A DNA stretch of 64,000 bases from Verrucomicrobia bacterium CG1_02_43_26. Lineage in GTDB: Bacteria; Verrucomicrobiota; Verrucomicrobiia; Opitutales; CG1-02-43-26. The notes under the pieces were generated by a model, which saw only the letters and a program-made list of their open reading frames with translations, made no database searches and had not been told where the DNA came from. Positions 15,440 to 24,462 of the stretch are shown piece by piece. Location: assembly GCA_001872735.1 (NCBI GenBank), contig MNWT01000024.1, positions 65,480 to 129,479 of the forward strand, read 5' to 3'. A program made the translations under genes and the position numbers. Each line of letters opens with the position of its first letter. Within the stretch, counting starts at the first letter, position 1.

Positions 15440-16138
15440 TTATTTCAGTTGGTTATGTTCACTGAAGGAGAAGAAAGGTTTGTGGAGTGGTGCTGTGTTT
15501 GGGGAGCCCAGGATGATGTGATCCAGGACGGGGATGTTTAGGATTTGGCCGGCTTGGAGGAGTTGGCGGGTGACTGCGGTGTCGGCGTTGCTGGGGGAGG
15601 GATCCCCGCTGGGGTGGTTGTGGACTGCGATTATGGCGGAGGCGGAGAGACGTATGGCCTCCTTAAATACCTCTCTGGGGTGGACGAGACTGGCGGTGAG
15701 GGTGCCGGACGTGACCTCTATGTGGCGGATGACGTGGTTTTTGCGGTTGAGGCAAAGGACCCAGAATTTTTCAACGGTTAGGCCGGAAGCTATGGGAAGG
15801 AAGTAGTTGTAGACCTTGGCTGGGGAGTCCATGGGCTTGGGTTTGGATTCCTCTTGGGAGAGGATGCGGCGTGCGATTTCGATGACGGTGATGAGCTGTA
15901 GGGACTTTACTTTGCCGATGCCCTTGACGCGTTGAAAGTCTGCCGCAGACCAGGTGAGAAGACCTGATAGGGAGCCGGCCTCTGTGACGAGCTTTCTGGC
16001 GATGGCAAGGACATCGAATTCTTTGTTGCCGCTGCGTAGGAGCATGGCCATGAGCTCGGCATCAGAGAGGGCGGATGGGCCGAGGGCTTGTAGGCGTTCT
16101 TGGGGACGTTCGTTTAGGGTGATTTGGGAGAGTTTCAT
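15440..16138 (-). CDS. radC: RadC family protein (JAB/MPN domain)
   Basis: This 232-residue protein is a full-length RadC. The N-terminus has the helix-hairpin-helix region (RPQERLQALGPSALSDAELMAMLLRSG and FQRVKGIGKVKSLQL). The C-terminal JAB1/MPN metalloprotease-like domain carries the motif HNHPSGDPSPSNAD with the metal ligands His, His and Asp. RadC was linked historically to DNA repair, but its biochemical function remains unclear. It is divergent from flhB. Its coding strand is noticeably C-rich at third positions compared with the flagellar genes next door. Confidence 0.93.
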   Translation of the reverse strand: MKLSQITLNERPQERLQALGPSALSDAELMAMLLRSGNKEFDVLAIARKLVTEAGSLSGLLTWSAADFQRVKGIGKVKSLQLITVIEIARRILSQEESKPKPMDSPAKVYNYFLPIASGLTVEKFWVLCLNRKNHVIRHIEVTSGTLTASLVHPREVFKEAIRLSASAIIAVHNHPSGDPSPSNADTAVTRQLLQAGQILNIPVLDHIILGSPNTAPLHKPFFSFSEHNQLK

Positions 16139-16228
16139 GGGGAGGGGAGAGGTTTTGTTTATTTTGGGGAAAGTGGAGGGGGGTTCAATGAAAAAATAGT
16201 GAAAATATGTTCAGATGTTTTAAAATAG

Positions 16229-16258
16229 TTGCAGCTCTGGCACTATTCTTTCTGTATA
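16229..16258 (+). promoter_or_regulatory. Candidate promoter of the flagellar cluster
   Basis: Two overlapping readings exist upstream of flhB. A sigma-70 reading gives TTGCAG (16229-16234), an 18-base spacer and TGTATA (16253-16258). A sigma-54 reading gives TGGCAC (16238-16243), but the -12 position has TC instead of GC. Sequence alone does not decide between them. Confidence 0.35.
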
Positions 16259-16277
16259 GAGGTTGTAGAACCCCGAT

Positions 16278-17378
16278 ATGTCTGACGCGGACGAGAGCTC
16301 AAAAACAGAAGAACCAACAGCGAAGAAGCGCAATGAGGCTATGGAGAAAGGCCAGTTTGCGAAGTCGCCGGATGTGGGTGTGGTGATGGTGATGGTGGCG
16401 GCCTTTTCGGTGTTTGTGTTTAATGGGTATGATGGGGCGTCTAGAGTCGGTTTGGCAGCACATGCTATATTTAGCCAGTTGGCGCACTTTGACGCGAACC
16501 CGGCAAATGTCGTGAACTTTTTTGTGTATCGATTTCGGGAAGCCTTTGAGATCGTTTTCCCTCTTTTAATAGCTTGTTTTTCAGCATCTATATTGGCAGG
16601 AGGCCTTCAGAGCGGGTTTAAGTTGACGCCGAAAGTGGTGGAGCTTAAGACCTCTAATTTGAATCCTGCCAACGGGTTGAAGAAAATATTTTCGATACAG
16701 AGTTTGTTTCAGTTTGTGATTGATTTGGCTAAATTTATAGCGGTTGGCTGGATTATCTACGGGGCGTTAAAAGAAATTCAAAATGAGCCTATTTTTCACA
16801 CAACGGTAGACATCGCTTATGTAGGGAAGTTTTTGATGGATACCTTTTTGCTGCTGTTGGCGAGGTTGATTACGGCGCTTGGGGTGATTGCGGCGTTACA
16901 TTATATTTTACAGCGTTATAAGACAACTAAAGATTTGCGGATGACGAAGCAGGAAGTGCGAGATGAGATGAAAGATCAGGAAGGTAACCCGCATGTTAAA
17001 GGGGCACAACGGGCGATGGCGAGGCGGTTGTTGATGAACCAGATGATGGACGATATACCAATGGCAGATGTCGTGGTTACAAACCCTACGCACTATGCGG
17101 TGGCTTTAAAATACGAAACTGGCAAAGATCTTGCTCCTGTAGTTATAGCGAAAGGGGAAAACTTGTTTGCCCAGCGCATTAAAAAGATAGCAAAAGAGAA
17201 TGGCGTACCCATGGTAGAGAACAAACCTGTAGCGAGGATACTATTTAGAGTAGGGAAAGTGGGAAAACCAATCCCTGCGGAGATGTACCAGGCTGTTGCT
17301 GAAATTTTGTCTTATGTATACAAAGCTCACAAATATTATTTCCATAGATTAAAGACCAGGAGGATGTTGAAAAAGTAA
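16278..17378 (+). CDS. flhB: Flagellar type III export protein FlhB
   Basis: FlhB is an inner-membrane part of the flagellar export gate that switches export from rod-hook to filament subunits. The 366-residue protein begins SKTEEPTAKKRNEAMEKGQ, the family N-terminus, followed by four membrane helices. The cytoplasmic domain carries the autocleavage motif NPTH (in VVTNPTHYAVALKY) and TKQEVRDEMKDQEGNPHVKG before it. The absence of needle-complex genes and the neighbours flhA, flhF, fliA and motAB argue for FlhB rather than the virulence homologue SctU. The flhA start follows directly after its stop codon. Confidence 0.93.
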   Translation: MSDADESSKTEEPTAKKRNEAMEKGQFAKSPDVGVVMVMVAAFSVFVFNGYDGASRVGLAAHAIFSQLAHFDANPANVVNFFVYRFREAFEIVFPLLIACFSASILAGGLQSGFKLTPKVVELKTSNLNPANGLKKIFSIQSLFQFVIDLAKFIAVGWIIYGALKEIQNEPIFHTTVDIAYVGKFLMDTFLLLLARLITALGVIAALHYILQRYKTTKDLRMTKQEVRDEMKDQEGNPHVKGAQRAMARRLLMNQMMDDIPMADVVVTNPTHYAVALKYETGKDLAPVVIAKGENLFAQRIKKIAKENGVPMVENKPVARILFRVGKVGKPIPAEMYQAVAEILSYVYKAHKYYFHRLKTRRMLKK

Positions 17379-19586
17379 ATGGCTGAAGCCCCTAAAGTTG
17401 CCAATAAAAATGATTCGACTCTGTTTAAGAAGTTTACAGCGAACTCTGACATTGGGTTAACGTTTGGTTTTTTTGGTATCGTGATATTGCTTGTTATTCC
17501 GGTTGCCACCGGGATGCTCGATTTGCTCTTGGCGTTGAGTATTGGTATATCGCTGCTGGTGCTGTTAATGGTTATTTATATAAAAGAGCCGGCGGAGTTT
17601 ACGGTTTTCCCGGTGGTGTTGTTGACGATAACTTTATTTAGACTTGGCCTGAATGTTGCTTCTACTCGTTTGATTTTACTTGATGGTTACGCCGGACGAG
17701 TGATAGAGTCCTTTGGCAACTTTGTTGTTCAAGGAAACTACCTCGTCGGCGCCGTTGTTTTCCTGATACTGGTGGTCATCAACTTTGTGGTGATCACGAA
17801 AGGTGCGGGCCGTATTGCGGAAGTTGCCGCGCGATTTACGTTGGATAGTTTGCCAGGTAAACAGATGTCGATTGACGCGGAGTTGAACGCTGGGATAATT
17901 GATGAACGTACCGCAACCCTAAGACGCCAAAAGATACAGAAAGAAGCAGATTTTTATGGTGCGATGGACGGTGCGAGCAAGTTCGTGCGAGGAGATGCCA
18001 TTGCCGGTATATTAATTACCCTGATTAACGTTATTGGAGGTATTAGTATAGGTATTTTTCAAAAAGGTTTACCCCTGATGGATGCGTTACAGAAGTATAC
18101 GCTGTTATCGATCGGGGACGGATTGGTTTCTCAAGTACCCGCGCTGATTGTATCGGTAGCAGCCGGTATATTGATTACTCGTACCTCTGAGGGCGTTAAT
18201 TTGGGAGACCACTTAGGCAAGCAATTTAGAGTGTACCCAAGGGCTGTAGGTGTTGCCGCAGCGATGTTATTTACCTTTGCGATTTTGCCTGGGATGCCTG
18301 GAATTCCCTTTTTCATATTAGGACTGGTTTGCGCTTATATTGCTTACTTACTTAAGAAACATGCTGGAGATTGGGCTACGAGTGATACTGTTCAGAAGCC
18401 AAAGCCAGGCGAGAAAGGGTACATGGGCGAAGAAGATGGGGCAACCGGAGAGCTAGCATCCGCATTTGTGAAACCAGGCTCTATGGAAGATCTACAAAAG
18501 ATGATTCAAATAGAAGCCTTTACGGTGGAACTCGGGTATGGTTTGTTACCTATGGCAGACAAGAAGCAGAGTGGTGATATGTTAGATAGAATTACCGGTG
18601 TGAGGCAAAAGGCTGCTCGTGAATTGGGGATACTCCTTCCACCTATTTCAGTTAAAGATAATCTAGAATTAGATGCCAATGAGTACCGCTTCCTATTACG
18701 CAATAAAGAAATAGCACGCGGAGGAATTATGCCTAACCGTTGGCTTGCGATGAATGTTGGCGGCAGCGAGGTACAGTTGAAAGGCGTTACCACAGTAGAG
18801 CCTGTATTTGGATTGGATGCCGTTTGGATAAATGATGAAGAGCGAAAGAATGCTGAGATTAACGGCTATACGGTAGTGGATTGTGCGTCTGTTATGATTA
18901 CTCATTTAACGGAAGTGATACGCGAGCATGCGTATTTGCTACTAGAACGCGAAGATACGCAGAAGTTGATCGATGTTGTGAAAGAAAAGAACCCAACACT
19001 TATCAGCGAGTTATTGCCTGAGAAGGTTTCCGTAGGTTTGATACAACGAGTTTTGCAAAATTTACTTCAAGAGCGTATATCGATAAAAAATCTTTCCCTG
19101 ATATTGGAAACGATTGGAGATTTTGCAGATGTTACGAAGAATCCCGATGATCTTTCGGAGCAAGTGCGCCGAAAAATGGGGCATTTCTTTATTTCTGAAT
19201 ATGAGACGGAAGCGAACCTGATTAATGCAATTACGCTGCACCCTCAGTTGGAACAGTTACTTGTTTCCAGAGTAAAGCGCACGCAGTTCGAAGTGTCTTT
19301 GATGATGGATCCCGCGCTTACGCGACAGATGTTAAATGAGATGGCACCTCGTTTAAATGAGATGGTGGAGCAAGGATTTGACCCTGTTATTATCACAACG
19401 ATGGAGTTACGCTTACCCTTTAAGCGCTTTTTTGATCCAAGTTTTCCTCGACTTATTGTCCTTTCTTATCAAGAGTTACCCAATAAGACCCAAGTACAAA
19501 ACTTTGGTGTTGTATCACTCCCTATAAGCAACGAACAACAGCCACAAGTCACTGGGCTGGAAGAACCCCAAGTAGCAACTGCTTAA
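17379..19586 (+). CDS. flhA: Flagellar export gate protein FlhA
   Basis: FlhA forms the nonameric export gate of the flagellar type III apparatus and uses the proton motive force. The 735-residue protein has about eight N-terminal membrane helices. It contains the conserved FHIPEP-type region, here TLFRLGLNVASTRLIL and KGAGRIAEVAARFTLDSLPGKQMSIDAELNAG. The C-terminal 380 residues form the cytoplasmic ring domain, ending in LPNKTQVQNFGVVSL. Length is a little above the usual 690-700. It abuts flhB with no gap and is followed 10 bases later by flhF, the usual order flhB-flhA-flhF. Confidence 0.95.
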   Translation: MAEAPKVANKNDSTLFKKFTANSDIGLTFGFFGIVILLVIPVATGMLDLLLALSIGISLLVLLMVIYIKEPAEFTVFPVVLLTITLFRLGLNVASTRLILLDGYAGRVIESFGNFVVQGNYLVGAVVFLILVVINFVVITKGAGRIAEVAARFTLDSLPGKQMSIDAELNAGIIDERTATLRRQKIQKEADFYGAMDGASKFVRGDAIAGILITLINVIGGISIGIFQKGLPLMDALQKYTLLSIGDGLVSQVPALIVSVAAGILITRTSEGVNLGDHLGKQFRVYPRAVGVAAAMLFTFAILPGMPGIPFFILGLVCAYIAYLLKKHAGDWATSDTVQKPKPGEKGYMGEEDGATGELASAFVKPGSMEDLQKMIQIEAFTVELGYGLLPMADKKQSGDMLDRITGVRQKAARELGILLPPISVKDNLELDANEYRFLLRNKEIARGGIMPNRWLAMNVGGSEVQLKGVTTVEPVFGLDAVWINDEERKNAEINGYTVVDCASVMITHLTEVIREHAYLLLEREDTQKLIDVVKEKNPTLISELLPEKVSVGLIQRVLQNLLQERISIKNLSLILETIGDFADVTKNPDDLSEQVRRKMGHFFISEYETEANLINAITLHPQLEQLLVSRVKRTQFEVSLMMDPALTRQMLNEMAPRLNEMVEQGFDPVIITTMELRLPFKRFFDPSFPRLIVLSYQELPNKTQVQNFGVVSLPISNEQQPQVTGLEEPQVATA

Positions 19587-19596
19587 TTTCCCCCTT

Positions 19597-20796
19597 ATGC
19601 CAAAAACAGATGAAATAGACCCCAAGACCCTGGAAGGCCGCAAGTTTAGATTTTTAGTAGGCTCTGCGGAAGAAGCCGCGCGCATTATTCGCGAACGCTT
19701 AGGGAAGACCGCGCGGGTATTATCTGTAAAACAAGTACAAGGAAAAGGGTTAAGCAGATTTTTATCCTCCCCGCAGTTAGAAGTGATTGTTGAAGTACCT
19801 AAAACTGAAGGTAATAACGCGACCCCCGAGAAGAGCAGCCAGCAAAAGCAGACTGCGCAGCAACCTAGAAAAGATGTTGCGAGAGAAGAGAATAGCGGTA
19901 AAGAAAAGACATCAGCACAGACAAATTTTCAAGAGCATATTGGGAATACAACGGAGGAGTTTTCTGGAAAACAAGAAACTGGTTATGACGATATGCCTAA
20001 AAGCGATCCGCTAGTGTATTCCAGGAGGCCTTATACGAAGTCATCCGGTAACACAATCGATTCAATTCTTGTAAAATCCGGGTTTAGCAAAGAAGTATTG
20101 TCGAAGTTAAAACTATCACCCAATTTTCCTGTACTGGAACAAGAATCACTCGTTGCGGGATTAGCAGAAGTATCGCATTGGCTACAAAGTTCATTTAAAA
20201 GCGTTCCCCAAAATCCCGTTACGGGAAAAATTGTATTTTTAGGCGCGTCCGGAACAGGGAAGACAACGGCCCTGTGCAAATATTTAGCGAACCAAGTATT
20301 TATACGGCAGAAGAGAGCGCAAGTACTTAAAATTGATAACGAGACACCTAATTCTGATGATGCGCTTAGGGTTTTCTGTGATTTTTTGAGCGTGCCCTTT
20401 TATAGAGATCCGATAGAGTCTGATAGGATCAGTGCGGAAGATTTGCTAATCGTGGATAGCCCAGGAGCCCCCTATAACGATGAAAAAGAGTGGTTGGCCG
20501 TTCGAGAGCGGCTAGATGACTTAGGGATCGATACACGCGTATTGGTTATCAACGCTTCCTATGATACCGATTTAATAAAAGATGGATACCAATTGGGAAA
20601 ACAAATGGGTATTACGCATGTTGTTTTCACACATTTAGATGAATTGCGCAATTATTCGAAGTTGTGGGAATTTATCTTAAATGGTCATATTTCGCCCTTA
20701 TTTTTGACATATGGACAAAATATTACCAGCGAATATACAGAAAGCGTACTGGATTTCTTGATTAATAAAACTTTTCCCTCTATAATCAACACATAG
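19597..20796 (+). CDS. flhF: Flagellar biosynthesis GTPase FlhF
   Basis: FlhF is an SRP-type GTPase that sets the place and number of polar flagella. The 399-residue protein has an N-terminal B domain (RFLVGSAEEAARIIRERLGKTARVLSVKQ). A polar linker follows, then an N/G domain with P-loop GASGTGKTT near residue 210 and the strand LLIVDSPGAP where many SRP GTPases have DTAGR. The THLDE motif near the C-terminus matches the TKLDE guanine-specificity motif. No flhG (minD-like) partner follows; the usual flhG place is taken by a small membrane protein. The G3 variation may alter GTP hydrolysis, but the NG fold appears complete. Confidence 0.88.
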   Translation: MPKTDEIDPKTLEGRKFRFLVGSAEEAARIIRERLGKTARVLSVKQVQGKGLSRFLSSPQLEVIVEVPKTEGNNATPEKSSQQKQTAQQPRKDVAREENSGKEKTSAQTNFQEHIGNTTEEFSGKQETGYDDMPKSDPLVYSRRPYTKSSGNTIDSILVKSGFSKEVLSKLKLSPNFPVLEQESLVAGLAEVSHWLQSSFKSVPQNPVTGKIVFLGASGTGKTTALCKYLANQVFIRQKRAQVLKIDNETPNSDDALRVFCDFLSVPFYRDPIESDRISAEDLLIVDSPGAPYNDEKEWLAVRERLDDLGIDTRVLVINASYDTDLIKDGYQLGKQMGITHVVFTHLDELRNYSKLWEFILNGHISPLFLTYGQNITSEYTESVLDFLINKTFPSIINT

Positions 20797-20805
20797 TCTA
20801 ACCCC

Positions 20806-21138
20806 ATGGCTCATACCCCCCAAAGCAAACAAGTTGAACTCAACAGCAAATATTTCCTGACTGTAGGAGCCTTTGTGGTGTTTGTTCTGGTATTTTTTAT
20901 AGGTTTGTTAGCGGGGAACGAACTGACGATCGTTCTCAGAAATGCTGCTATTTCCGCGGTGATCGGGGCAATTCTGACCAAAATTTGCCTGCATATTATC
21001 GAATCTAATATTGAAAAAACACGCAATGAACGAGAAAGAATTTTTTTAAAAGACCACAAACCCGATGCCTCCGAAGAGATTCTAAAGCTAGCTAGGGAAA
21101 CCTCGAATAGATCAACTGAACCGGAGAAGACCGCGTGA
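20806..21138 (+). CDS. Small membrane protein in flagellar operon
   Basis: This 110-residue protein is not recognised. It has two hydrophobic helices at about 18-38 and 42-65 (FLTVGAFVVFVLVFFIGLLAG, then LRNAAISAVIGAILTKICLHI). A charged cytoplasmic tail rich in Glu, Lys and Arg follows. It sits between flhF and fliA, where flhG is often found, with 9 and 26 bases to its neighbours, so it is almost certainly co-transcribed with the flagellar genes. A role in flagellar assembly or motor regulation is inferred only from position. Confidence 0.6.
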   Translation: MAHTPQSKQVELNSKYFLTVGAFVVFVLVFFIGLLAGNELTIVLRNAAISAVIGAILTKICLHIIESNIEKTRNERERIFLKDHKPDASEEILKLARETSNRSTEPEKTA

Positions 21139-21164
21139 TTCAATTTACCGATATTCCATTATAA

Positions 21165-21983
21165 ATGACTCAAGCAATCACAAAAACAGAAGATAAGAAG
21201 CCCCAACCCCAGGGGACCCGCTTTCCGATCGACAAGGTTGCCAAGGAATACAAATCTGCTATTACACCCGTAGACGCGAGCCAGTGGGATATGGTACAAA
21301 ATTACCTACCGCTGGTGAAATCGATTGTATCCAGGATGCGAGTGTATTTCCCCGAGCATATAGAAATGCGCGAGATGTATAGCATAGGCATTATAGGGCT
21401 AATCTCCGCCGTGCAAAATTACGATGCCAAGAAAGCAAACTCGTTTGGCGCGTATGCAAAAATACGCGTTCGTGGGTCTTTATTGGATGAGTTAAGACGT
21501 ATGGATTGGTTGCCACGTGCTGACAGAGTGAATTTAAAAAAGTATCGCAAAGCTGTTGAAGAACTGGAGCAAAAAATACAGCGAGAAGCCTCGGAAGACG
21601 AAATTTGCGAAGCGCTAGGCATTACCAAAAAAGAACATGCGCACTTAAAAAACCTGCAAATGCCCCTCACCCACGTATCACTGGACAGTGCGCCGGCAGC
21701 CGCAAGCACGGATTCTACGAGTTTACATGAGGTGATCTGTGATCTAACGGAGCTTAATAGTAGAGATGTTGCTGAGAACCATGAGTTAATCGATCTCTTA
21801 AAAGATTCCCTTAAGGAGTTACCGGAAATGCAGCGTAAGGTGCTTGCTTTATACTATATAGAAGAACTGAGGCTAGCGGAGATTGCGGCAGTCTTTGACC
21901 TTACTGAGTCTCGTATATGCCAGATACACGCACAAGCATTGGGAGATTTAAGAACTTCTTTAAAACAAAAAATGATTCAATAG
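21165..21983 (+). CDS. fliA: Flagellar sigma factor sigma-28 (FliA)
   Basis: FliA directs RNA polymerase to late flagellar genes. The 272-residue protein has region 2 with YLPLVKSIVSRMRVYFPEHIEMREMYSIGIIGL and the invariant AKIRVRGSLLDELRRMDWLPR, a region 3 helix (ASEDEICEALGITKKE), and region 4 with LPEMQRKVLALYYIEELRLAEIAAVFDLTESRICQIHAQAL. This is the WhiG/FliA/sigma-28 group. It lies in the flhF-fliA-motA order found in many bacteria, and 6 bases separate it from motA. Confidence 0.93.
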   Translation: MTQAITKTEDKKPQPQGTRFPIDKVAKEYKSAITPVDASQWDMVQNYLPLVKSIVSRMRVYFPEHIEMREMYSIGIIGLISAVQNYDAKKANSFGAYAKIRVRGSLLDELRRMDWLPRADRVNLKKYRKAVEELEQKIQREASEDEICEALGITKKEHAHLKNLQMPLTHVSLDSAPAAASTDSTSLHEVICDLTELNSRDVAENHELIDLLKDSLKELPEMQRKVLALYYIEELRLAEIAAVFDLTESRICQIHAQALGDLRTSLKQKMIQ

Positions 21984-21989
21984 AAAAGT

Positions 21990-22841
21990 ATGCTAATAAT
22001 AATAGGATCGTTAGTTGTTGTCATATCCATGATCGGTGGGTTCATGCTTGCAGGCGGTAACCCCCTTGTATTGCTTCATATATCGGAATTCGTAGTGATT
22101 TTGGGTATAGCGAGCGGCGTGTTGATAACCGCGAGCCCGAAATCTGTATTGCTGCGCATCCTTGCGGATACTAAGGCGTGTTTGACAAGTAAAGGCGCAA
22201 CGGAAGCTGATTTTCTTGATTTGATGAAACTGCTTTATGAGATATTTATGCTCGGTCGAAAAAGCGGATTGATTGCACTAGACGAGCATATGACGGATCC
22301 GCACGCGAGCAGCATCCTTACGAAGTACCCGGAGTTTCTTAAAGATGATGAGAAGGTGACGTTTTTGGTAAACTCCCTACGACCGATTATTGACGGCAAA
22401 ATAAAGCCCGAACAGTTGGAAGGAATTTTGGTCGCTGAAGTACACAGTAAAGAAGAAGAAGCGGAGAAAAGTATTTCCATGCTTCATTTGGTGGGAGATT
22501 CGCTGCCAGGGATAGGGATTGTGGCGGCCGTTCTTGGTATTATTAATACGATGAGCGCGATTGCCGATGGCCCGGAACGCGTGGGACAAAGTGTTGCGGC
22601 TGCTTTAACAGGAACATTTCTTGGTATTTTTACGGCGTATGGATTTGTAAACCCGTTGGCACAGCGAATACAGTTTTTACATAAAACAGAATTTCTTTAT
22701 TACAATACGATCAGCCGTGCGGTTTCCGCTTTTGCAAAGGGATTGGCACCCCTCATGGCGATTGAGATTGCGAGGCGTTCTTTAGAAAAGAGCGTTCAAC
22801 CGAGAGCGGACGAATTAGAAGCTATCCTTAAAAATATATAA
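21990..22841 (+). CDS. motA: Flagellar motor stator protein MotA
   Basis: MotA and MotB make the proton- or sodium-driven stator of the flagellar motor. The 283-residue protein has two N-terminal helices, a cytoplasmic domain, and the TM3-TM4 pair with VGDSLPGIGIVAAVLGIINTM and VAAALTGTFLGIFTAYGFVNPLA, both MotA signatures. An N-terminal GSLVVVISMIGGFMLAGGN matches MotA TM1. The gene follows fliA by 6 bases and precedes motB by 3 bases. The ion used cannot be fixed from MotA alone. Confidence 0.94.
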   Translation: MLIIIGSLVVVISMIGGFMLAGGNPLVLLHISEFVVILGIASGVLITASPKSVLLRILADTKACLTSKGATEADFLDLMKLLYEIFMLGRKSGLIALDEHMTDPHASSILTKYPEFLKDDEKVTFLVNSLRPIIDGKIKPEQLEGILVAEVHSKEEEAEKSISMLHLVGDSLPGIGIVAAVLGIINTMSAIADGPERVGQSVAAALTGTFLGIFTAYGFVNPLAQRIQFLHKTEFLYYNTISRAVSAFAKGLAPLMAIEIARRSLEKSVQPRADELEAILKNI

Positions 22842-22844
22842 ATT

Positions 22845-23549
22845 ATGGCCGGTGGCGCATGGAAAGTAGCATACGCGGATTTTGTGACGGCCATGATGGC
22901 TCTTTTCATGGTATTATGGATTATCTCTCAAGACGAAAAGATTGTAGAAGTGACCTCACTCTATTTTAAAAACCCGATCGGGGAGACCTTCTCTAAAGAT
23001 AGCGGCGTTGTGAGTATCAACAATAGTAAAGACGGTCAGCAAAAATCAAGTTCAGGACAGGACAATGCTGCAACGAGTGTTGTAGACCTTGCGTTTTTAA
23101 ATAAGTTAGCAGCTGAATTTTATAAGCTATTAAATATTGATCAGTCTGCACAGGACTCACCGGTTGATGTAAAAGTTGCAAGCGATGGTTTGCACATCAC
23201 GATATTTGATCGCTCTAAGCTGCCTCTTTTTGTTTCTGATAGTGCTATTTTTACGGAGTGGGGGAAGTATGTGATGCAAAATTTGGCGTGGGTGATGGAT
23301 CGTTATCCTTTAAAATTGCGCATTGATTCTCATACGGCATCGGGGTACAAGCCAATAGACCCTGAATATGGGCCATGGGAGCTGAGTGTGGATCGAGCTA
23401 ATGCTACACGCAAATTGCTGGAACATTTTGCTTTGGAGACAAATAAAGTATATGAAGTGAGCGGGTTCGCGGATAGTGACCCGTTGCCGGATTTACCTCC
23501 TGATGCAGAAGCGAACCAAAGAGTCGTGCTTAAACTAATGTTACATTAA
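22845..23549 (+). CDS. motB: Flagellar motor stator protein MotB
   Basis: MotB anchors the stator to peptidoglycan and carries the ion-binding Asp in its single membrane helix. The 234-residue protein starts directly with GGAWKVAYADFVTAMMALF, the helix whose Asp (residue 12) is the conserved ion site. The usual positively charged stretch before the helix is missing: an in-frame TAA (the motA stop) lies two codons upstream, so the start cannot be moved back. The C-terminal OmpA-like peptidoglycan-binding domain is present (LRIDSHTASGYKP, then WELSVDRANATRKLL, then SGFADSDPL). It is closely coupled to motA. Confidence 0.93.
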   Translation: MAGGAWKVAYADFVTAMMALFMVLWIISQDEKIVEVTSLYFKNPIGETFSKDSGVVSINNSKDGQQKSSSGQDNAATSVVDLAFLNKLAAEFYKLLNIDQSAQDSPVDVKVASDGLHITIFDRSKLPLFVSDSAIFTEWGKYVMQNLAWVMDRYPLKLRIDSHTASGYKPIDPEYGPWELSVDRANATRKLLEHFALETNKVYEVSGFADSDPLPDLPPDAEANQRVVLKLMLH

Positions 23550-23562
23550 TAGAAAAGTTATC

Positions 23563-23877
23563 ATGGAAAGTTTTTTAAAAGGAAGAGTACATATTAAAAA
23601 AAGTTCATACCAGGACGATGAGCTAGTCGACAACGGGAAGCCATCTGATAAAGACGCGCTGAAACCCCTTTTAACGGACAAACTGGAGACGACAGAAGAG
23701 GTTGTTATAGAATCGGCAGCGGATGAAGAGATCCCTAAAGTGCAGGTAATTTCGGAAGACGGCTCTGTTAAGAAAATCATCATTCAATGCACGTGCGGAA
23801 AGTGCCTCGAACTCGAATGCGAGTATGACGAGGAACTGATCAATAATCTACGAAGACTAAAGAACGCAAAAAAGTAA
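23563..23877 (+). CDS. Small acidic protein with C-x-C-x2-C motif
   Basis: This 104-residue protein is not recognised. It is rich in Asp, Glu and Lys, without signal peptide or membrane helix. The C-terminal half has a CTCGKCLELEC cluster, which could bind a metal or form disulphides, then an acidic helix. It is the last gene of the motA-motB group (13 bases after motB) and the last plus-strand gene before a strand switch. A link to motility is inferred only from position. Confidence 0.55.
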   Translation: MESFLKGRVHIKKSSYQDDELVDNGKPSDKDALKPLLTDKLETTEEVVIESAADEEIPKVQVISEDGSVKKIIIQCTCGKCLELECEYDEELINNLRRLKNAKK

Positions 23878-23887
23878 TGTGAGCAGA

Positions 23888-24388
23888 CTAGTCCTTCTTT
23901 TCTGCCATACGATCACTTTTCATCTGAGCGCGCAGGATCTTTTTCTCTTGGCGAGGACGGTCTTGGATATCTCTGGCACAAGATTCGATCTTTTGGACGA
24001 TATCATAGCCCTGAGTGACCTTCCCGAAAATGGTGTGCTTCATATGGAGCCAAGGCGTTTCGGCTGTGGTGATGAAAAACTGGCTGCCATTTGTGCTTGG
24101 GCCACGGTTTGCCATAGCGAGCATGCCGGGTTCATTAAATTTAACGTCACCTTTGCATTCATCTTCAAATTCTTTGCCCCAGATGGACTCGCCACCCGTG
24201 CCGTTACCTGAAGGATCTCCTCCCTGGATCATGAACCCCGGGATAACGCGGTGAAAGATGATGCCATCATAGTAGCCATTTTTTACGTGGGTGATGAAAT
24301 TTTCACAGGCTTTGGGAGCGACTTCCGGCATGAGAGTCAACTCGATTTCGCCAACGCTTGTTTCTAGAACGACTACATTATCTGACAT
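23888..24388 (-). CDS. ppiB: Peptidyl-prolyl cis-trans isomerase, cyclophilin type
   Basis: This 166-residue cyclophilin catalyses prolyl bond isomerisation. The family motifs FHRVIPGFMIQGGDP (with the catalytic Arg), GMLAMANRGPSTNGSQFFIT and the loop ending in HTIFGKVTQG are all present. There is no signal peptide, so it is probably cytoplasmic. A C-terminal charged tail of about 20 residues (RPRQEKKILRAQMKSDRMA) extends beyond the usual fold. It converges with the flagellar operon, with only 10 bases between stop codons, and no separate terminator is visible there. Confidence 0.93.
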   Translation of the reverse strand: MSDNVVVLETSVGEIELTLMPEVAPKACENFITHVKNGYYDGIIFHRVIPGFMIQGGDPSGNGTGGESIWGKEFEDECKGDVKFNEPGMLAMANRGPSTNGSQFFITTAETPWLHMKHTIFGKVTQGYDIVQKIESCARDIQDRPRQEKKILRAQMKSDRMAEKKD

Positions 24389-24462
24389 AAGCTTTTATGG
24401 GTTTAATTCGATTGGTAGCATTGGGGAGTTTTGGCGGGAAGGCAAATATATTTGTAAAAAAA

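Noticed and set aside
16238-16254. Sigma-54 promoter before flhB
   Set aside because: TGGCAC fits the -24 element but the -12 element has TC instead of GC; kept only as an alternative reading in the promoter entry.
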